64,000 nucleotides of DNA from Paraburkholderia gardini (GCF_907164575.1 NZ_CAJQYY010000027.1:35025-99024), one strand, 5' to 3'. Shown: positions 1 through 9,481, counted from the stretch's first letter. Numbers and translations: made by a program. The notes: a model not told the origin generated them from the letters alone.

Positions 1-243
1 CGATCCGGTGTGGCCCGGCGCGAGACGCAGCACCTTCGTGTAGATGAACTGCGCGACGAGTTCTTCCTTGTCTTCGCCGAGCGCCTGCAGCTCGACGGGA
101 TGATAGGCCCGCAGCGTGCGCCGCACGAGATCGTACATCGACGCCATTTCGTCGTGCGAGAGTTGGGTGCGACGCCGCCACAGATCGGGCAGGATCGCGT
201 CGTCGAGGTGTCGTGCCAGTTCGCGGCCCGCAATGGCGCCCAT
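1..243 (-). CDS. Hypothetical protein, 3' end outside window
   Basis: The reading frame is open from an ATG at 243 to the window edge, about 81 residues. A GGAGG ribosome binding site lies 6-7 bases upstream of the ATG. The peptide begins MGAIAGRELARHLDD and is acidic, helical and without membrane segments or a signal peptide. I do not recognise the family. The good RBS, and codon use matching the host genes, argue that it is real. The C-terminus is not visible, so length and domain cannot be judged. Confidence 0.6.
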   Translation of the reverse strand, partial: MGAIAGRELARHLDDAILPDLWRRRTQLSHDEMASMYDLVRRTLRAYHPVELQALGEDKEELVAQFIYTKVLRLAPGHTGS

Positions 244-418
244 GAAAGCCTCCGTCGGTTAATTTGAGGCATGGAGCGCGGGGGAAGCGGATAATCCGCC
301 GGGAAGCCTTGAAGCTGGCTGTCTGAAAAGCCCCGAAAGGCTTCGGCCGCGCTGGTAAGTTGCAACCAGTATGGTTTTTGCCGGCGGCTTCGCCTATATG
401 GATTAAGTGTTAGCTGAT

Positions 419-438
419 GGGTAAACTGCCGGGTAAAC
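419..438. promoter_or_regulatory. Direct repeat GGGTAAAC, 12-bp period
   Basis: The 8-mer GGGTAAAC occurs at 419-426 and again at 431-438, about 103 bases before the histidine kinase start. A spacing close to one helical turn is typical of response-regulator half-sites, so this may be an operator for the kinase gene. The rest of the 244-540 intergenic stretch shows only a short hairpin near 330-350 and no gene. Confidence 0.3.
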
Positions 439-540
439 CATCGCGACGAAACGGCATAACGGGCAGAACGGACATCACGGCGCGTGCAACCCGCACGGTT
501 CGCCGTCCAGACCGCCGGCTTCCGGCAAGGAGACCGCACG

Positions 541-2382
541 ATGCGGGCCGATCCCATCCAGCGCGCCATTGACGAAGATCTCGTGCCGGTCCTGTATGCG
601 CAGGATCCGATTGCCTTTGTATCGCACTGGTTTTCGATCGTCGTGCTGGTCGCGATCTACTGGCCCGATATTCCGTTCCCCCATCTGTTCGCGCTGTGTT
701 TCGGCTTTTACGGCTTCGCCAACTGCGCGGGGCTCGCGCTGTGGCTGTGCAATCGCCGCTGGCCCACGGCGCTTTCGCCGCGCGCCTGGATCAATCTGCA
801 CGCGCTGCGCGGTGCGCTGCTCTACTCGGCGCCGGGTGCCGCGATCTGGTTCGCGTTCCAGAGCGTCCATGTCGACCTGCCGCTGCTGCACACGGTGATG
901 CTCGTCACGCTCGCAGCCGGCGTGTTCATGTCGAACGGTTTCGATTTTCTCAACTTCGTGACCGCGATTCCGTTCCTGCTATTGCCGGCCATTGCGCTTC
1001 ATTTCAGCGTCCACACGTTCGACCGCACGATTCTCGCGATCGTCCTCGCGTTTTTCTTCTGCGCGATCAACGTGTATGCGCTGAGCTACCGGAAGCTGTT
1101 CCGCCGGGTCGTCGAGGCGCGCGTCGACCAGCAGTATCTGGCCGAATCGCTGGCCGCGCAGAAGCTGGTCGCCGAAGAGGCGAGCCTCGCGAAGACACGG
1201 TTTTTCGCGGCCGCGAGCCACGATCTGCGGCAGCCGCTGCATGCGATCGGGCTGCTCGCGGCGTCGCTCAACGACGGCACCGTCGCGCCCGCGCAGCACG
1301 CGAAGACCGCCGACCATATCGTGCGCAACGTCGAGGCGCTCAACCAGCTGTTCAACCAGGTGCTCGACCTCGCGCGGCTGGAGAGCGGGGTGACGCAGGT
1401 GATCCGGCTGCATTTCCGGCTCGACGAACTGTTCGAGCGCGTCGGTAGCCAGTACCGGCCGCAGGCCGCCGCGAAAGGGCTGGCGCTGCGGATCGCGCCG
1501 ACTGCCGTCGTGGTGCATGGCGATCCGGTGCTGCTCGAACGCGTGCTGAGTAACCTGCTGTCCAACGCGGTGCGTTATACCGAGGACGGCGCGATCTGGC
1601 TGGGTTTTCGTCGCGCGGGGCGCCGCGCGGGCGGCTATATCGAAGTGCGCGATTCAGGTATCGGCATTCCGCGCGCTGAACAGGAGCGCATTTTCGAGGA
1701 GTTCTATCAGGTCGCCAATCCGCAGCGCGACGCGCGCCAGGGGCACGGCCTCGGGCTGCCGACCGTGCGCCGGCTGGTGGGACTGCTGGGCGGAGAATTG
1801 CAGATGAACTCGGCGCCGGGGCGCGGTTCGACGTTCCGGTTCCTCGTTCAGCCGGGCGACCCGGCGCGGATCGTGTCGAGTCTCGGCGACACCGTGGTGA
1901 ACAGTCCGGCGATCGAAGGGCGGCGTGTGCTATGCATCGACGACGATCCATCGATTCTCGAAGGGCTGTCGGCGTTGCTTGGTCGCTGGGGCTGCGTCGT
2001 GCGCGGCGTACCGGACGAAATCCAGGCGCTGCAGGCGGTCGGCGAAGGGTTCGTGCCGGATGCGGTGCTTTGCGACTACCAGTTGTCGAACCATCGAACG
2101 GGCGCGCAGGCGCTGTACGCCGTGCGCGATGCGCTGCGCCACGCGGGGCACGGCGAGGTCGCCACGCTGCTGATTACCGGCGACATGGCTTCGCCCGATC
2201 TGGAGGCGCTCTCCGCGCAGGGTATTCCGGTGCTGCACAAACCGGTGACGCCGGCGCGTCTGCGCCGCACGCTTGAAAGCCTGTGGCAGCAGCACGCGGC
2301 GAAAAGCGGCGTCGAATCGGGTACGACAGGTGGCGAGTCGGCTGGTGCGCAGCCGCCTGTCGCCATCGACGGACAGCATTGA
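541..2382 (+). CDS. Membrane hybrid sensor histidine kinase/response regulator
   Basis: A 613-residue hybrid kinase. Residues ~20-190 form about six hydrophobic membrane segments. A HisKA domain follows with the phosphoacceptor H227 in the motif SHDLRQP, then a HATPase domain with N, G1 (DSGIGI) and G2 (GHGLGLP) boxes. The C-terminal receiver has its phosphoacceptor at D512 and a conserved KP motif. The start at 541 is preferred because an AAGGAG sequence precedes it; the frame is open further upstream to 484. The stop lies close to that of the opposing response regulator at 2420. The pair probably forms a phosphorelay. The signal sensed is unknown; the sensor is a multi-pass membrane module rather than a periplasmic domain. 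Confidence 0.85.
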   Translation: MRADPIQRAIDEDLVPVLYAQDPIAFVSHWFSIVVLVAIYWPDIPFPHLFALCFGFYGFANCAGLALWLCNRRWPTALSPRAWINLHALRGALLYSAPGAAIWFAFQSVHVDLPLLHTVMLVTLAAGVFMSNGFDFLNFVTAIPFLLLPAIALHFSVHTFDRTILAIVLAFFFCAINVYALSYRKLFRRVVEARVDQQYLAESLAAQKLVAEEASLAKTRFFAAASHDLRQPLHAIGLLAASLNDGTVAPAQHAKTADHIVRNVEALNQLFNQVLDLARLESGVTQVIRLHFRLDELFERVGSQYRPQAAAKGLALRIAPTAVVVHGDPVLLERVLSNLLSNAVRYTEDGAIWLGFRRAGRRAGGYIEVRDSGIGIPRAEQERIFEEFYQVANPQRDARQGHGLGLPTVRRLVGLLGGELQMNSAPGRGSTFRFLVQPGDPARIVSSLGDTVVNSPAIEGRRVLCIDDDPSILEGLSALLGRWGCVVRGVPDEIQALQAVGEGFVPDAVLCDYQLSNHRTGAQALYAVRDALRHAGHGEVATLLITGDMASPDLEALSAQGIPVLHKPVTPARLRRTLESLWQQHAAKSGVESGTTGGESAGAQPPVAIDGQH

Positions 2383-2419
2383 ACGCACTGCCCGCAACAC
2401 GATACGTGCAATCTCCGCG

Positions 2420-3139
2420 CTAAAGCGTTTTGCCGGCTTCGAGCCAGCCGTTGATCACGGCGATCGCGGTGGACCGGTTATGCACGCCCAGCGCCCGGAA
2501 AATCACCGACAGATGTACCTTGACGGTTCCTTCGGCGACACCGAGTTCACGCGCGATCATCTTGTTGGTCCAGCCGCGATGCACGAGCCGCATGATGTCC
2601 TGCTGGCGCGGCGACAGGTTTTCCAGCAGATGCCGCTGATGCGGCTGCAACTGATGCGCGGGCGGCACGGTTTCGAGGACGGCTGTCTCGGCGCCCGCGG
2701 GAGCGCGCGCGGCCGCCGCGCCGGCCGCGTCGCGCGTGCCGAGCAGGCTGAGCGCTTCCATCGGCACGTAGGCGCCGCCGGACAGCACCAGTTCGATCGC
2801 CTTCAACATCACGCTCGCGGGCTGGCGCTTCGGCACGAAGCCGAGCGCGCCGGCGGCGAGCACGGCGCGCATTTCGTCGGGCGATTCTTCAGCGGAAAGG
2901 ACGACCACCGGCAACGCCGGGTTCGCCTTGAGCAGGACTTCCAGCGATCCCGCTCCCTCCATGCCGGGCATGTGCAGATCGACAATCGCGAGGTCATGGT
3001 TGGCATCGGGCCGCGCGGCGGCGGCGAGCGTCTCCCACGTATCGGCCTCGTCGAACTGGGCATCGGCATCGAGTCCGCGCAGCAGGCCTTTGACGCCCTG
3101 GCGGATCAGTTCATGGTCGTCGGCCACAAGAAACTTCAT
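2420..3139 (-). CDS. NarL/FixJ-type response regulator
   Basis: A 239-residue two-domain regulator. The N-terminal receiver carries the acidic pair D7-D8, phosphoacceptor D54 (IVDLHMPGMEG) and the PK motif. The linker at ~135-165 is Ala-rich. The C-terminal LuxR-type helix-turn-helix (~170-235) contains the usual LSPRQQDIMRL and TVKVHLS elements. It is convergent with the hybrid kinase at 541-2382, whose stop is under 40 bases away, so it is the obvious partner. Target genes cannot be read from sequence. The neighbouring oxidase operon on the same strand is a candidate by proximity only. Confidence 0.85.
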   Translation of the reverse strand: MKFLVADDHELIRQGVKGLLRGLDADAQFDEADTWETLAAAARPDANHDLAIVDLHMPGMEGAGSLEVLLKANPALPVVVLSAEESPDEMRAVLAAGALGFVPKRQPASVMLKAIELVLSGGAYVPMEALSLLGTRDAAGAAAARAPAGAETAVLETVPPAHQLQPHQRHLLENLSPRQQDIMRLVHRGWTNKMIARELGVAEGTVKVHLSVIFRALGVHNRSTAIAVINGWLEAGKTL

Positions 3140-3472
3140 GATGTCTCCGCGTGTGGGCCCTGCCGGTTTGTCCTGCTACTCTTGTTGTCTGACGGTCGGA
3201 ACCGGTCAGCGCCGCAGTGTGGCTATTCTGCCCGATGCGGCGAGCCGATGCGCGTCCGTCTTCTCCCTGTGTCGCCAGGTTGCCTCGCTGCGAGGCGTGA
3301 CCCCTGGCAACGACCGCAGCAGGCCACGCAGACATCCTTGCATGGCTTACCAGGTAGACGAGTGGATTGAAGCGATTTTGAACCGTTGCACACCTGGCAT
3401 TGCAGAATATGCGGCACGGTTCAAACGGGTGTTTCTTGTGGGCTTCGCAGCCCGCTTTCCGGCGTGATCGCG
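3140..3472. other. Intergenic region, no gene
   Basis: This stretch separates the response regulator start from the 3' end of the oxidase operon. It holds a hairpin at 3440-3453 (GGGCT-TCGC-AGCCC) just beyond the DUF2474 stop, a possible terminator without a T-tract. No coding frame here is convincing. Confidence 0.5.
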
Positions 3473-3649
3473 TTAACGCGAAACCGCGAAGAGCGTCGCG
3501 TTCATGAAGATCCGGAACGCGAAACCGAGCGAGACGGCCGCCGAAACACCGCCGCCCCACAACAGCACGAACCAGAGCCAGCCAGGCAGACGGAAGCTTG
3601 CGGCACCGCGCTTGCGTGCGCGGAAACGGGTCAGGGCAGTGAGGCGCAT
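3473..3649 (-). CDS. DUF2474 small membrane protein of the bd oxidase operon
   Basis: A 58-residue protein with one transmembrane helix near the C-terminal half (WLWFVLLWGGGVSAAVSLGF). It lies directly downstream of cydB on the same strand. Short single-helix proteins in this position (DUF2474, comparable to CydX) are accessory subunits of bd-type oxidases. The N-terminus is uncertain: the frame is open to an ATG at 3751 that overlaps the cydB end, but the start at 3649 gives the length expected for the family. No strong RBS precedes either start. Confidence 0.65.
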   Translation of the reverse strand: MRLTALTRFRARKRGAASFRLPGWLWFVLLWGGGVSAAVSLGFAFRIFMNATLFAVSR

Positions 3650-3728
3650 AGGGTTGGCGATGATGTGTGCGACGTGCGTTCCGGTTTCCTCAGTGGATAT
3701 CCGGCGATGGCTGCTGGTTTTCAGCGGC

Positions 3729-4730
3729 TTAGTGGTAATGGATATCGCCATGACGAACCTTGCCGCGAAATACCCAGTATCCCATCGTCGTGTACGCGAG
3801 GATGACGGGCAGGATCACCGCGGCGCCCACGAGCGTGAACACCTGGCTCGAACGTGGCGCGGCGGCTTCCCAGAGCGTCATGCTCGACGGGATCGCATAC
3901 GGCCACAGGCTCACCAGCAAGCCGGCGTAGCCGAGCAGCACAAGTCCGAGCGCGAGCGCGAACGGCGTATTGTGGTGACGATTCCGCACGGCACGCCGCA
4001 TGAAGAACGCGCAGATCGCGACGAGGAGCGGCACCGGCAGCAGGCGATAGAAGAGCCCGTCATGGAACCAGCGCGCGGCGATCGCCGGGTCTTGCAGCGG
4101 CGTCCACAGGCTGACCACGGCGATGAACCCGAGCAGCACCACGGTGAGCGGCCAGACAACGCGATGCAGGCGCCGTTGCAGATCGCCTTCGGTCTTCGCG
4201 ACGAGCCAGCAGCAGCCGAGCAGCGCATACGTGACGACGAGCCCGAGGCCAGTCAGCAGACTGAACGGCGTGAGCCAGCCGAACGCATCGCCGGCGAAGC
4301 TGCCGTCCACGACCGGAATGCCCTGCAGGAACGCGCCAAGGACGATGCCCTGAAAGAACGCCGCGCCCGTCGAGCCGCCGATGAACGCCAGGTCCCACAG
4401 ATGCTTCGTGCGGTTCGCCTTCGAGCGGATTTCGAATGACACGCCACGAAAGATCAGGCACGTAAGCATGAACACGAGCGGCAGATACAGCGCCGAAAGC
4501 ACCGTCGAATAGACGACCGGAAACACCGCGAAGAGGCCGGCGCCGCCGAGCACGAGCCACGTTTCGTTGCCGTCCCACACGGGCGCGACGGTATTCATCA
4601 TCAGGTCGCGTTCCTTCTCGTCCGGGAAGAACGGAAACACAATGCCAATGCCGAGATCGAAGCCGTCCAGCACGACATACATGAAAAGGCCCAGTGCGAT
4701 GATCCCGGCCCACACTACGGTAACGTCCAT
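3729..4730 (-). CDS. cydB: Cytochrome bd/CIO-type quinol oxidase subunit II
   Basis: A 333-residue polytopic protein matching subunit II of bd-type quinol oxidases in length and sequence. The N-terminus contains the conserved FMYVVLDGFDLGIG region, followed by the PVWDGNETWLV motif. About eight to nine hydrophobic segments are visible. With CydA it forms the membrane complex that oxidises ubiquinol and reduces oxygen to water without pumping protons. The gene begins 28 bases after cydA. Given the short Q-loop of the partner, the cyanide-insensitive (CioB) subtype is likely. Confidence 0.92.
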   Translation of the reverse strand: MDVTVVWAGIIALGLFMYVVLDGFDLGIGIVFPFFPDEKERDLMMNTVAPVWDGNETWLVLGGAGLFAVFPVVYSTVLSALYLPLVFMLTCLIFRGVSFEIRSKANRTKHLWDLAFIGGSTGAAFFQGIVLGAFLQGIPVVDGSFAGDAFGWLTPFSLLTGLGLVVTYALLGCCWLVAKTEGDLQRRLHRVVWPLTVVLLGFIAVVSLWTPLQDPAIAARWFHDGLFYRLLPVPLLVAICAFFMRRAVRNRHHNTPFALALGLVLLGYAGLLVSLWPYAIPSSMTLWEAAAPRSSQVFTLVGAAVILPVILAYTTMGYWVFRGKVRHGDIHYH

Positions 4731-4758
4731 TTCGTTTTCGCCTTGAAATACAGGGGTT

Positions 4759-6171
4759 TTATGCAGCGTCGATCATCGCGTCGGCGGCGGAAAGCGGCCG
4801 GCGCGCGGTGTGACCGGGTGTGTTGCCAGGCAACGCGTCATGCGTGTCGCCCGGCAGCGTGGGGCCGGTGCGCATCAGCTTGAGCATGTAATAGACGCCG
4901 GTGCCGAACACGAGAAAGTAGACGATCACGAATGCCATCAGCGAGATGCCGACCTGCTGCGCCGTCAATGGCGAAACGGCCTGCACGGTACGCATCACGC
5001 CGTAGACCACCCACGGCTGGCGTCCGACTTCGGTCGTGATCCAGCCCGCGAGCAGCGTGATGAAACCCGTCGGCCCCATCGCGACGACAAAGCGCAGGAA
5101 CCACTTCGATTCATAGAGGCGGTCGCCGCGTCGCAGTGCCCACGCGATCAGCGACATCAGGATCATCAGTACGCCGAGCCCGACCATCACGCGAAAACTC
5201 CAGAACACGATCGTCGAATTCGGCCGGTCCTGCGGAGCGAAGCTTTTCAGTCCGCGAATTTCGCCATCCCAGCTATGCGTGAGGATCAGGCTGCCGAGGT
5301 GTGGAATCGAAACCGCGTAGCGGGTTGTTTCCGCCTTCATGTCGGGCAGGCCGAAGAGGTTGAGCGCCGTGCCGCCTTTTTCCGTGTCCCACAGGCCCTC
5401 GATCGCGGCAATCTTGGCCGGTTGATATTCACGCGTGTTGATGCCGTGCTGGTCGCCGACCAGCGCCTGAACCGGTGCGAGAACCAGCAGCATCCAGAGC
5501 GCCATCGAGAACATCTTTTTCGTGGCCGCGTCGCGCCGGCCCTTCAGCAGATGCCACGCACCCACGGCCGCGACGACGAGCGCACCGACGATGAACGCGG
5601 CGATCGACATGTGCGCGAGCCGGTACGGAAACGACGGGTTGAAGATGATCTTGAACCAGTCGAGCGGCACGACCTGGCCGTTGACGACTTCGAAGCCTTG
5701 CGGCGTCTGCATCCAGCTGTTGGACGCGAGAATCCAGAACGTCGAGATCAGCGTGCCCAGCGCGACCATCAGCGTCGCGCCGAAGTGCGCACGCGCGCTG
5801 ACGCGCTGCCAGCCGAACAGCATGATGCCGAGGAAGCCCGCTTCGAGGAAGAAGGCGGTCATCACCTCGTACATCAGAAGCGGGCCGGTGACGGGGCCCG
5901 CGAAACTGGAGAAGCCGGACCAGTTCGTGCCGAACTCGTAGCTCATCACGACGCCGGAGACGACGCCCATGCCGAAGGCCACTGCAAAGATCTTAGACCA
6001 GAAGAGACAAAGGTCTTTGTAGTACGCCTTGCCGGTTTTGAGCCAGCGCCATTCGAGTACGGCGATGAAACTGGCGAGCCCGATGCTCAGCGCCGGAAAG
6101 ATGATGTGAAAGGAAATCGTGAATGCGAACTGAAGCCGGGCGAGATCGAATGCCGAGAGTGCAGTGTTCAT
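4759..6171 (-). CDS. cydA: Cytochrome bd/CIO-type quinol oxidase subunit I
   Basis: A 470-residue haem-bearing subunit. Visible ligands and proton-path residues correspond to the E. coli CydA set: H22, H187 and M329 for the haems, and E102 and E110 in the YEVMTAFFLEAG helix. The protein is shorter than the ~520 residues of E. coli CydA because the periplasmic Q-loop between helices 6 and 7 (~240-320) is short, which is the mark of the CIO subtype. It is first in a cydA-cydB-DUF2474 operon. The 270 bases upstream (6172-6442) should hold the promoter. No cydDC assembly genes lie in the window. Confidence 0.93.
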   Translation of the reverse strand: MNTALSAFDLARLQFAFTISFHIIFPALSIGLASFIAVLEWRWLKTGKAYYKDLCLFWSKIFAVAFGMGVVSGVVMSYEFGTNWSGFSSFAGPVTGPLLMYEVMTAFFLEAGFLGIMLFGWQRVSARAHFGATLMVALGTLISTFWILASNSWMQTPQGFEVVNGQVVPLDWFKIIFNPSFPYRLAHMSIAAFIVGALVVAAVGAWHLLKGRRDAATKKMFSMALWMLLVLAPVQALVGDQHGINTREYQPAKIAAIEGLWDTEKGGTALNLFGLPDMKAETTRYAVSIPHLGSLILTHSWDGEIRGLKSFAPQDRPNSTIVFWSFRVMVGLGVLMILMSLIAWALRRGDRLYESKWFLRFVVAMGPTGFITLLAGWITTEVGRQPWVVYGVMRTVQAVSPLTAQQVGISLMAFVIVYFLVFGTGVYYMLKLMRTGPTLPGDTHDALPGNTPGHTARRPLSAADAMIDAA

Positions 6172-6442
6172 GAGCAGGTTGCGAAAATCAGACTACGCGC
6201 GTCGACCGCTGTCGAAACGCACTGCGATGTGCAGATGGACGCAAGCGTAGGGGAATGCGCGCGGATTTGCTGCGTCGCGGAACAGGGCGCGACGGCACGT
6301 GCAGGGCTGCACGCACGGACGTTATCGAGATAAGCCGTTGATCAGTATCGGAGTTTTCACGCGGCGGATTTGTGCGCCGCGGCGTGCTGTCGCAGGGGGA
6401 TGTGCGGCAATCGACCGCGCTGTTTGGGCGCGGGTCGTCGCA

Positions 6443-7348
6443 CTAGATCGACGTGATGCGTGAAGTGCTTCCGTGGCCGGTCGTGAGGCGTGTAATCCCA
6501 TGCGCGCACCAGGCCGCGATCACAAATGGCGCGGTCATGCAGGTCCAGCCGAGGTGGTTAGCAAGCTGTTGCAGCAGCACCGATAACGCGATGGCCGCGA
6601 CTGCCGCTATGGCGGCGCTGTCCGCTACCGCAAGCGCGGCGAGCGCGCCGTTGAAGCCCAGCAGACCCGCGTCGAACGAGGAGAGTGTCGCGCCGGATAG
6701 CAGATGCCCGCCCGTTGCGAGCGCGGCGCCTGCGAGCGCCCAGCACGCGTGCCGTCGCGATGAGACCGCGATGCCCGCGACGATCAGCATGCCCGGTAAC
6801 GCGCCCGAAGCGAACGTCGTTTGCGCAATGCCGGCGAACACGCCATGCAGCACGTCCATCGACGAAATCACACCCACGGCACTGATGACGCCATGCGGTG
6901 CATCGGTGTGCGCGGCAGACCCGACCAGCGCAAGCCACGCCCACGTCACGATCAGACACGGGCTCGAATAGCAGCAGACATGAAACCTTTGCAGGAGACG
7001 CGACCACGGATCGTGTATCCATGCCGTGGCGGTCGCGGCAAGAATGGCGATGGCGGCGGCGGTCGCATCGTCGGCGATGAACGTGAAGGCGGCCAGTGCG
7101 GCCAGCGCGCCGTTGAAACCGTGCAGGCCGGCGCGTGTATCCTGCTCGTCATAACCCGCGAGCACGGCGCTGATGTTCGCGCTGACGGCACCCATGAGCG
7201 CCGCGCAGGCGAGCCGGGGATCGCAGATGACGAGTGCCGCGAGCACGCACGCGCCCGTCGCGGCGTTTCCTTGCAGGACGATTTGCCCGAGACTGCGCAG
7301 CAGGGTGCGTAGCGCCGCGGATTCGGTCGGGGTGGTCGTCGCGTGCAT
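6443..7348 (-). CDS. Urea transporter (UT family)
   Basis: About 301 residues from the ATG at 7348, almost entirely hydrophobic. The protein shows the two-fold repeat typical of urea channels: each half has a GxNGALAALA-type motif (GLHGFNGALAALA and LLGFNGALAALAVA). These motifs line the selectivity filter in the UT family (UT-B, dvUT). The frame is open to 7411, but the start before the conserved LRSLGQIVLQGN helix fits the family better. No urease genes are in the window, so the physiological link to nitrogen supply is inferred. Confidence 0.8.
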   Translation of the reverse strand: MHATTTPTESAALRTLLRSLGQIVLQGNAATGACVLAALVICDPRLACAALMGAVSANISAVLAGYDEQDTRAGLHGFNGALAALAAFTFIADDATAAAIAILAATATAWIHDPWSRLLQRFHVCCYSSPCLIVTWAWLALVGSAAHTDAPHGVISAVGVISSMDVLHGVFAGIAQTTFASGALPGMLIVAGIAVSSRRHACWALAGAALATGGHLLSGATLSSFDAGLLGFNGALAALAVADSAAIAAVAAIALSVLLQQLANHLGWTCMTAPFVIAAWCAHGITRLTTGHGSTSRITSI

Positions 7349-7501
7349 ACAGGATGAAGAGAAGATCGCGCGAAGCACCCGGCGCGACTGGCGGATTGAA
7401 ACCGCGAGCATAGGTCAGTTGCCCTTCACCCGGCATGTGCCAGCATCGATAGTGGCTATTTGCAGCGTCATCGCTGAAATCGACCTGAAGGAGGTATCGA
7501 T

Positions 7502-8071
7502 ATGCGTGAAGTCCGCTGGACATCGGAAGAAGGCGACGGCATCGAGCATCTCGCGTTCGATGCGCGCGGTGACGGGTTTCATGTCGAGAGCGCCGTCGTC
7601 GGGCAGCGATATGGGCGTTCCTACGGTCTGTTCTACAGCGTGACCTGCGACGTGCAATGGCGCGCGACGCATGCGTGGCTGAAGATCGCGGGCGGTGGCG
7701 AAGTGGAACTGCGCGGCGATGGCGCGGGTCACTGGCGCGACGGCAGCGGCCGTGCACTGGACGCAATCGAAGGTTGTATCGACATCGACATCGCCGCCAC
7801 GCCGTTCACCAACACGTTGCCCATCCGCCGGCTGAAACTGGCAAAGGGTGCGCGTCAGCCGATTTCCGTGGCTTATATTTCGACGCCGGATCTCGCGGTC
7901 AGCCGCGTCGAGCAGGCGTACACGTGTATCGAACCCGATCGCGAGTATCGCTACGAAGGCATCTTCCGCAATTTCGCCGCGAACATGACAATCGACGAAG
8001 ACGGTCTCGTCATCGACTATCCGTCGCTGTTCAGACGTTTGCCTGCGCCTGATCGCCAGTCACTGCGCTGA
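7502..8071 (+). CDS. Putative glycolipid-binding domain protein
   Basis: A 189-residue soluble protein preceded by a textbook AAGGAGG at 7488-7494. The start MREVRWTSEEGDGIEHLAF, the VQWRATHAW segment and the C-terminal YEGIFRNFAANMTIDEDGLVIDYP match the family annotated as putative glycolipid-binding (COG3554). It is expected to be a beta-rich single domain. No signal peptide is visible, so it acts in the cytoplasm. A stem-loop follows immediately, so it is monocistronic. The biological ligand is not established for this family. Confidence 0.75.
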   Translation: MREVRWTSEEGDGIEHLAFDARGDGFHVESAVVGQRYGRSYGLFYSVTCDVQWRATHAWLKIAGGGEVELRGDGAGHWRDGSGRALDAIEGCIDIDIAATPFTNTLPIRRLKLAKGARQPISVAYISTPDLAVSRVEQAYTCIEPDREYRYEGIFRNFAANMTIDEDGLVIDYPSLFRRLPAPDRQSLR

Positions 8072-8073
8072 AA

Positions 8074-8101
8074 GCCGCGTGCAATCCACGTATCACGCGG
8101 C
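8074..8101 (+). terminator. Stem-loop after the glycolipid-binding gene
   Basis: GCCGCGTG at 8074-8081 pairs with CACGCGGC at 8094-8101 across a 12-base loop, three bases after the stop codon. There is no T-tract, so it may act by RNA processing or with Rho. Confidence 0.5.
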
Positions 8102-8179
8102 GCCGGAAGAAGAGCCGGCGTGCCGCGATTTCAACACGTTCGACGTTCCGCGTTCTTTCGCGGTTTAACGGGCGGGCGT

Positions 8180-8767
8180 TCAATTCTTGCGGCTGAAGTC
8201 CCGTGGCGGAGCATCGGCGCCCGGGCCAAGCGTGCGTTGCATGAGCGTCGTATCGAGCCATCGGCCGTGCTTGAAACCGACGGCCTTGAGCGTACCGGTC
8301 AGCTCGAAGCCAAGACTGCCGTGCAGCGACATCGAACCGCCGCTTCCGCCATCGGCGATCACGGCGATCATCTGCCGCCACGGTCCCGACTCGCAACGTT
8401 CGATCAACGCCTTGAGCAGGATGCGGCCGATGCCGCGCCCGCGAAACGCATCGTCGACATAGATCGAGTCTTCGATCGTGTGGCGATACGCGGCACGCGG
8501 CCGGTACGGCGTCGCGTAGCAGTAGCCGGCCACGACACCGTCGACTTCCGCCACCATGTAAGGCAGGCCATGCCCGAGCACCGATTCGCGACGGGCGCGA
8601 AGATCGTCGACTGAAGGCGGCGTTTCCTCGAACGATGCGACGCCTGTAAGCACATGGTGCGCGTAGATGGCCTGGATCGCGGGCAGATCGGCTTCGGTGG
8701 CGTCGCGCACGTGTGGCGCCGTGGTGCCGGGCGCGGCGTTCGCTTCGGTATGGGATCCGGTATTCAT
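8180..8767 (-). CDS. GNAT acetyltransferase, phosphinothricin acetyltransferase-like
   Basis: A 195-residue GNAT enzyme from the ATG at 8767. Conserved features are RDATEADLPAIQAIYAHHV, the GxASFEETPPS segment, and the acetyl-CoA loop RGRGIGRILLKALIERC. HGSLGFELTGTLKAVGFKHGRW near the C-terminus is typical of the Pat/MddA subgroup, which acetylates phosphinothricin, methionine sulfone or related amino acids. The frame runs further upstream to 8989 but without homology. The exact substrate is not readable. Confidence 0.85.
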   Translation of the reverse strand: MNTGSHTEANAAPGTTAPHVRDATEADLPAIQAIYAHHVLTGVASFEETPPSVDDLRARRESVLGHGLPYMVAEVDGVVAGYCYATPYRPRAAYRHTIEDSIYVDDAFRGRGIGRILLKALIERCESGPWRQMIAVIADGGSGGSMSLHGSLGFELTGTLKAVGFKHGRWLDTTLMQRTLGPGADAPPRDFSRKN

Positions 8768-8998
8768 GCGTGTCTGGAAAGAGAGGGGGGAGGCTGGCGT
8801 GCGAGCTTTTACTATGCCCGTAGTGCGCACGAATTTGAAGCCGCTCAAAAAAACAGCACGGCTCGCGATGAGCCTGCCTGTGCATGAAAATGTAAGCTGC
8901 GGCGCATCGTCAGCAGGACACGCGGCGTTTGCGTGTGTCATCTGCGTGGTATATATCTTCGTACGTGATGCAATTCCTGAACCTGACACGGAGCATGC

Positions 8999-9481
8999 AT
9001 GAAATCTGTCATTGCCTTAACAGTACTTGCACTTGCAACTAGTGCGGGCGCCCAGACGCCGGCCGTATCGCCTGCCAGTGCAGCGAGTCCCAACATGGCC
9101 TCGGGCGCGGGTAGCGCGAAGCCGGCCGCGCGCGACAGTCATGTCGAGGAACGTATCAGCGAACTCCATTCAGAGCTCAAGATCACACCGGACCAGGAGC
9201 CGCAATGGGCAAAGGTCGCGGACTCGATGCGTGACAATGCGCGCACGATGCACGATCTTTTTGAAGCACGGCATAACAGCATGGCGAACGAAACGGCGGT
9301 CGAAAACCTGAAGTCGTGGGGCGATATCGCGCAGGCGCATGCCGATGGCAACAAAACGCTGCTCGCCGCGTTCCAGCCGCTTTATGACAGCATGCCCGAC
9401 GCGCAGAAGAAAATCGCCGATCGGGTTTTCCGGCGTCCCGACACGCATCGTCCGGCGCACAAGTCGTCGAAGAAGAAGTGA
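8999..9481 (+). CDS. Periplasmic LTXXQ/Spy-like protein
   Basis: A 160-residue exported protein. Residues 1-18 are a signal peptide ending ATSAGAQ. A low-complexity Ala/Ser/Pro linker follows. The helical domain contains ISELHSELKITPDQEPQWAKVADSM, a variant of the LTXXQ pattern, and a second copy near MPDAQKKIADRVF. The tail is lysine-rich. Family members (Spy, CpxP) are periplasmic chaperones or envelope-stress factors. Function here is inferred from the family only. Confidence 0.75.
   Translation: MKSVIALTVLALATSAGAQTPAVSPASAASPNMASGAGSAKPAARDSHVEERISELHSELKITPDQEPQWAKVADSMRDNARTMHDLFEARHNSMANETAVENLKSWGDIAQAHADGNKTLLAAFQPLYDSMPDAQKKIADRVFRRPDTHRPAHKSSKKK

Noticed and set aside
4810..6333. 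507-residue rightward open frame
   Set aside because: It is antisense to cydA, and its composition (Arg, Glu, His-rich) is typical of high-GC shadow frames.
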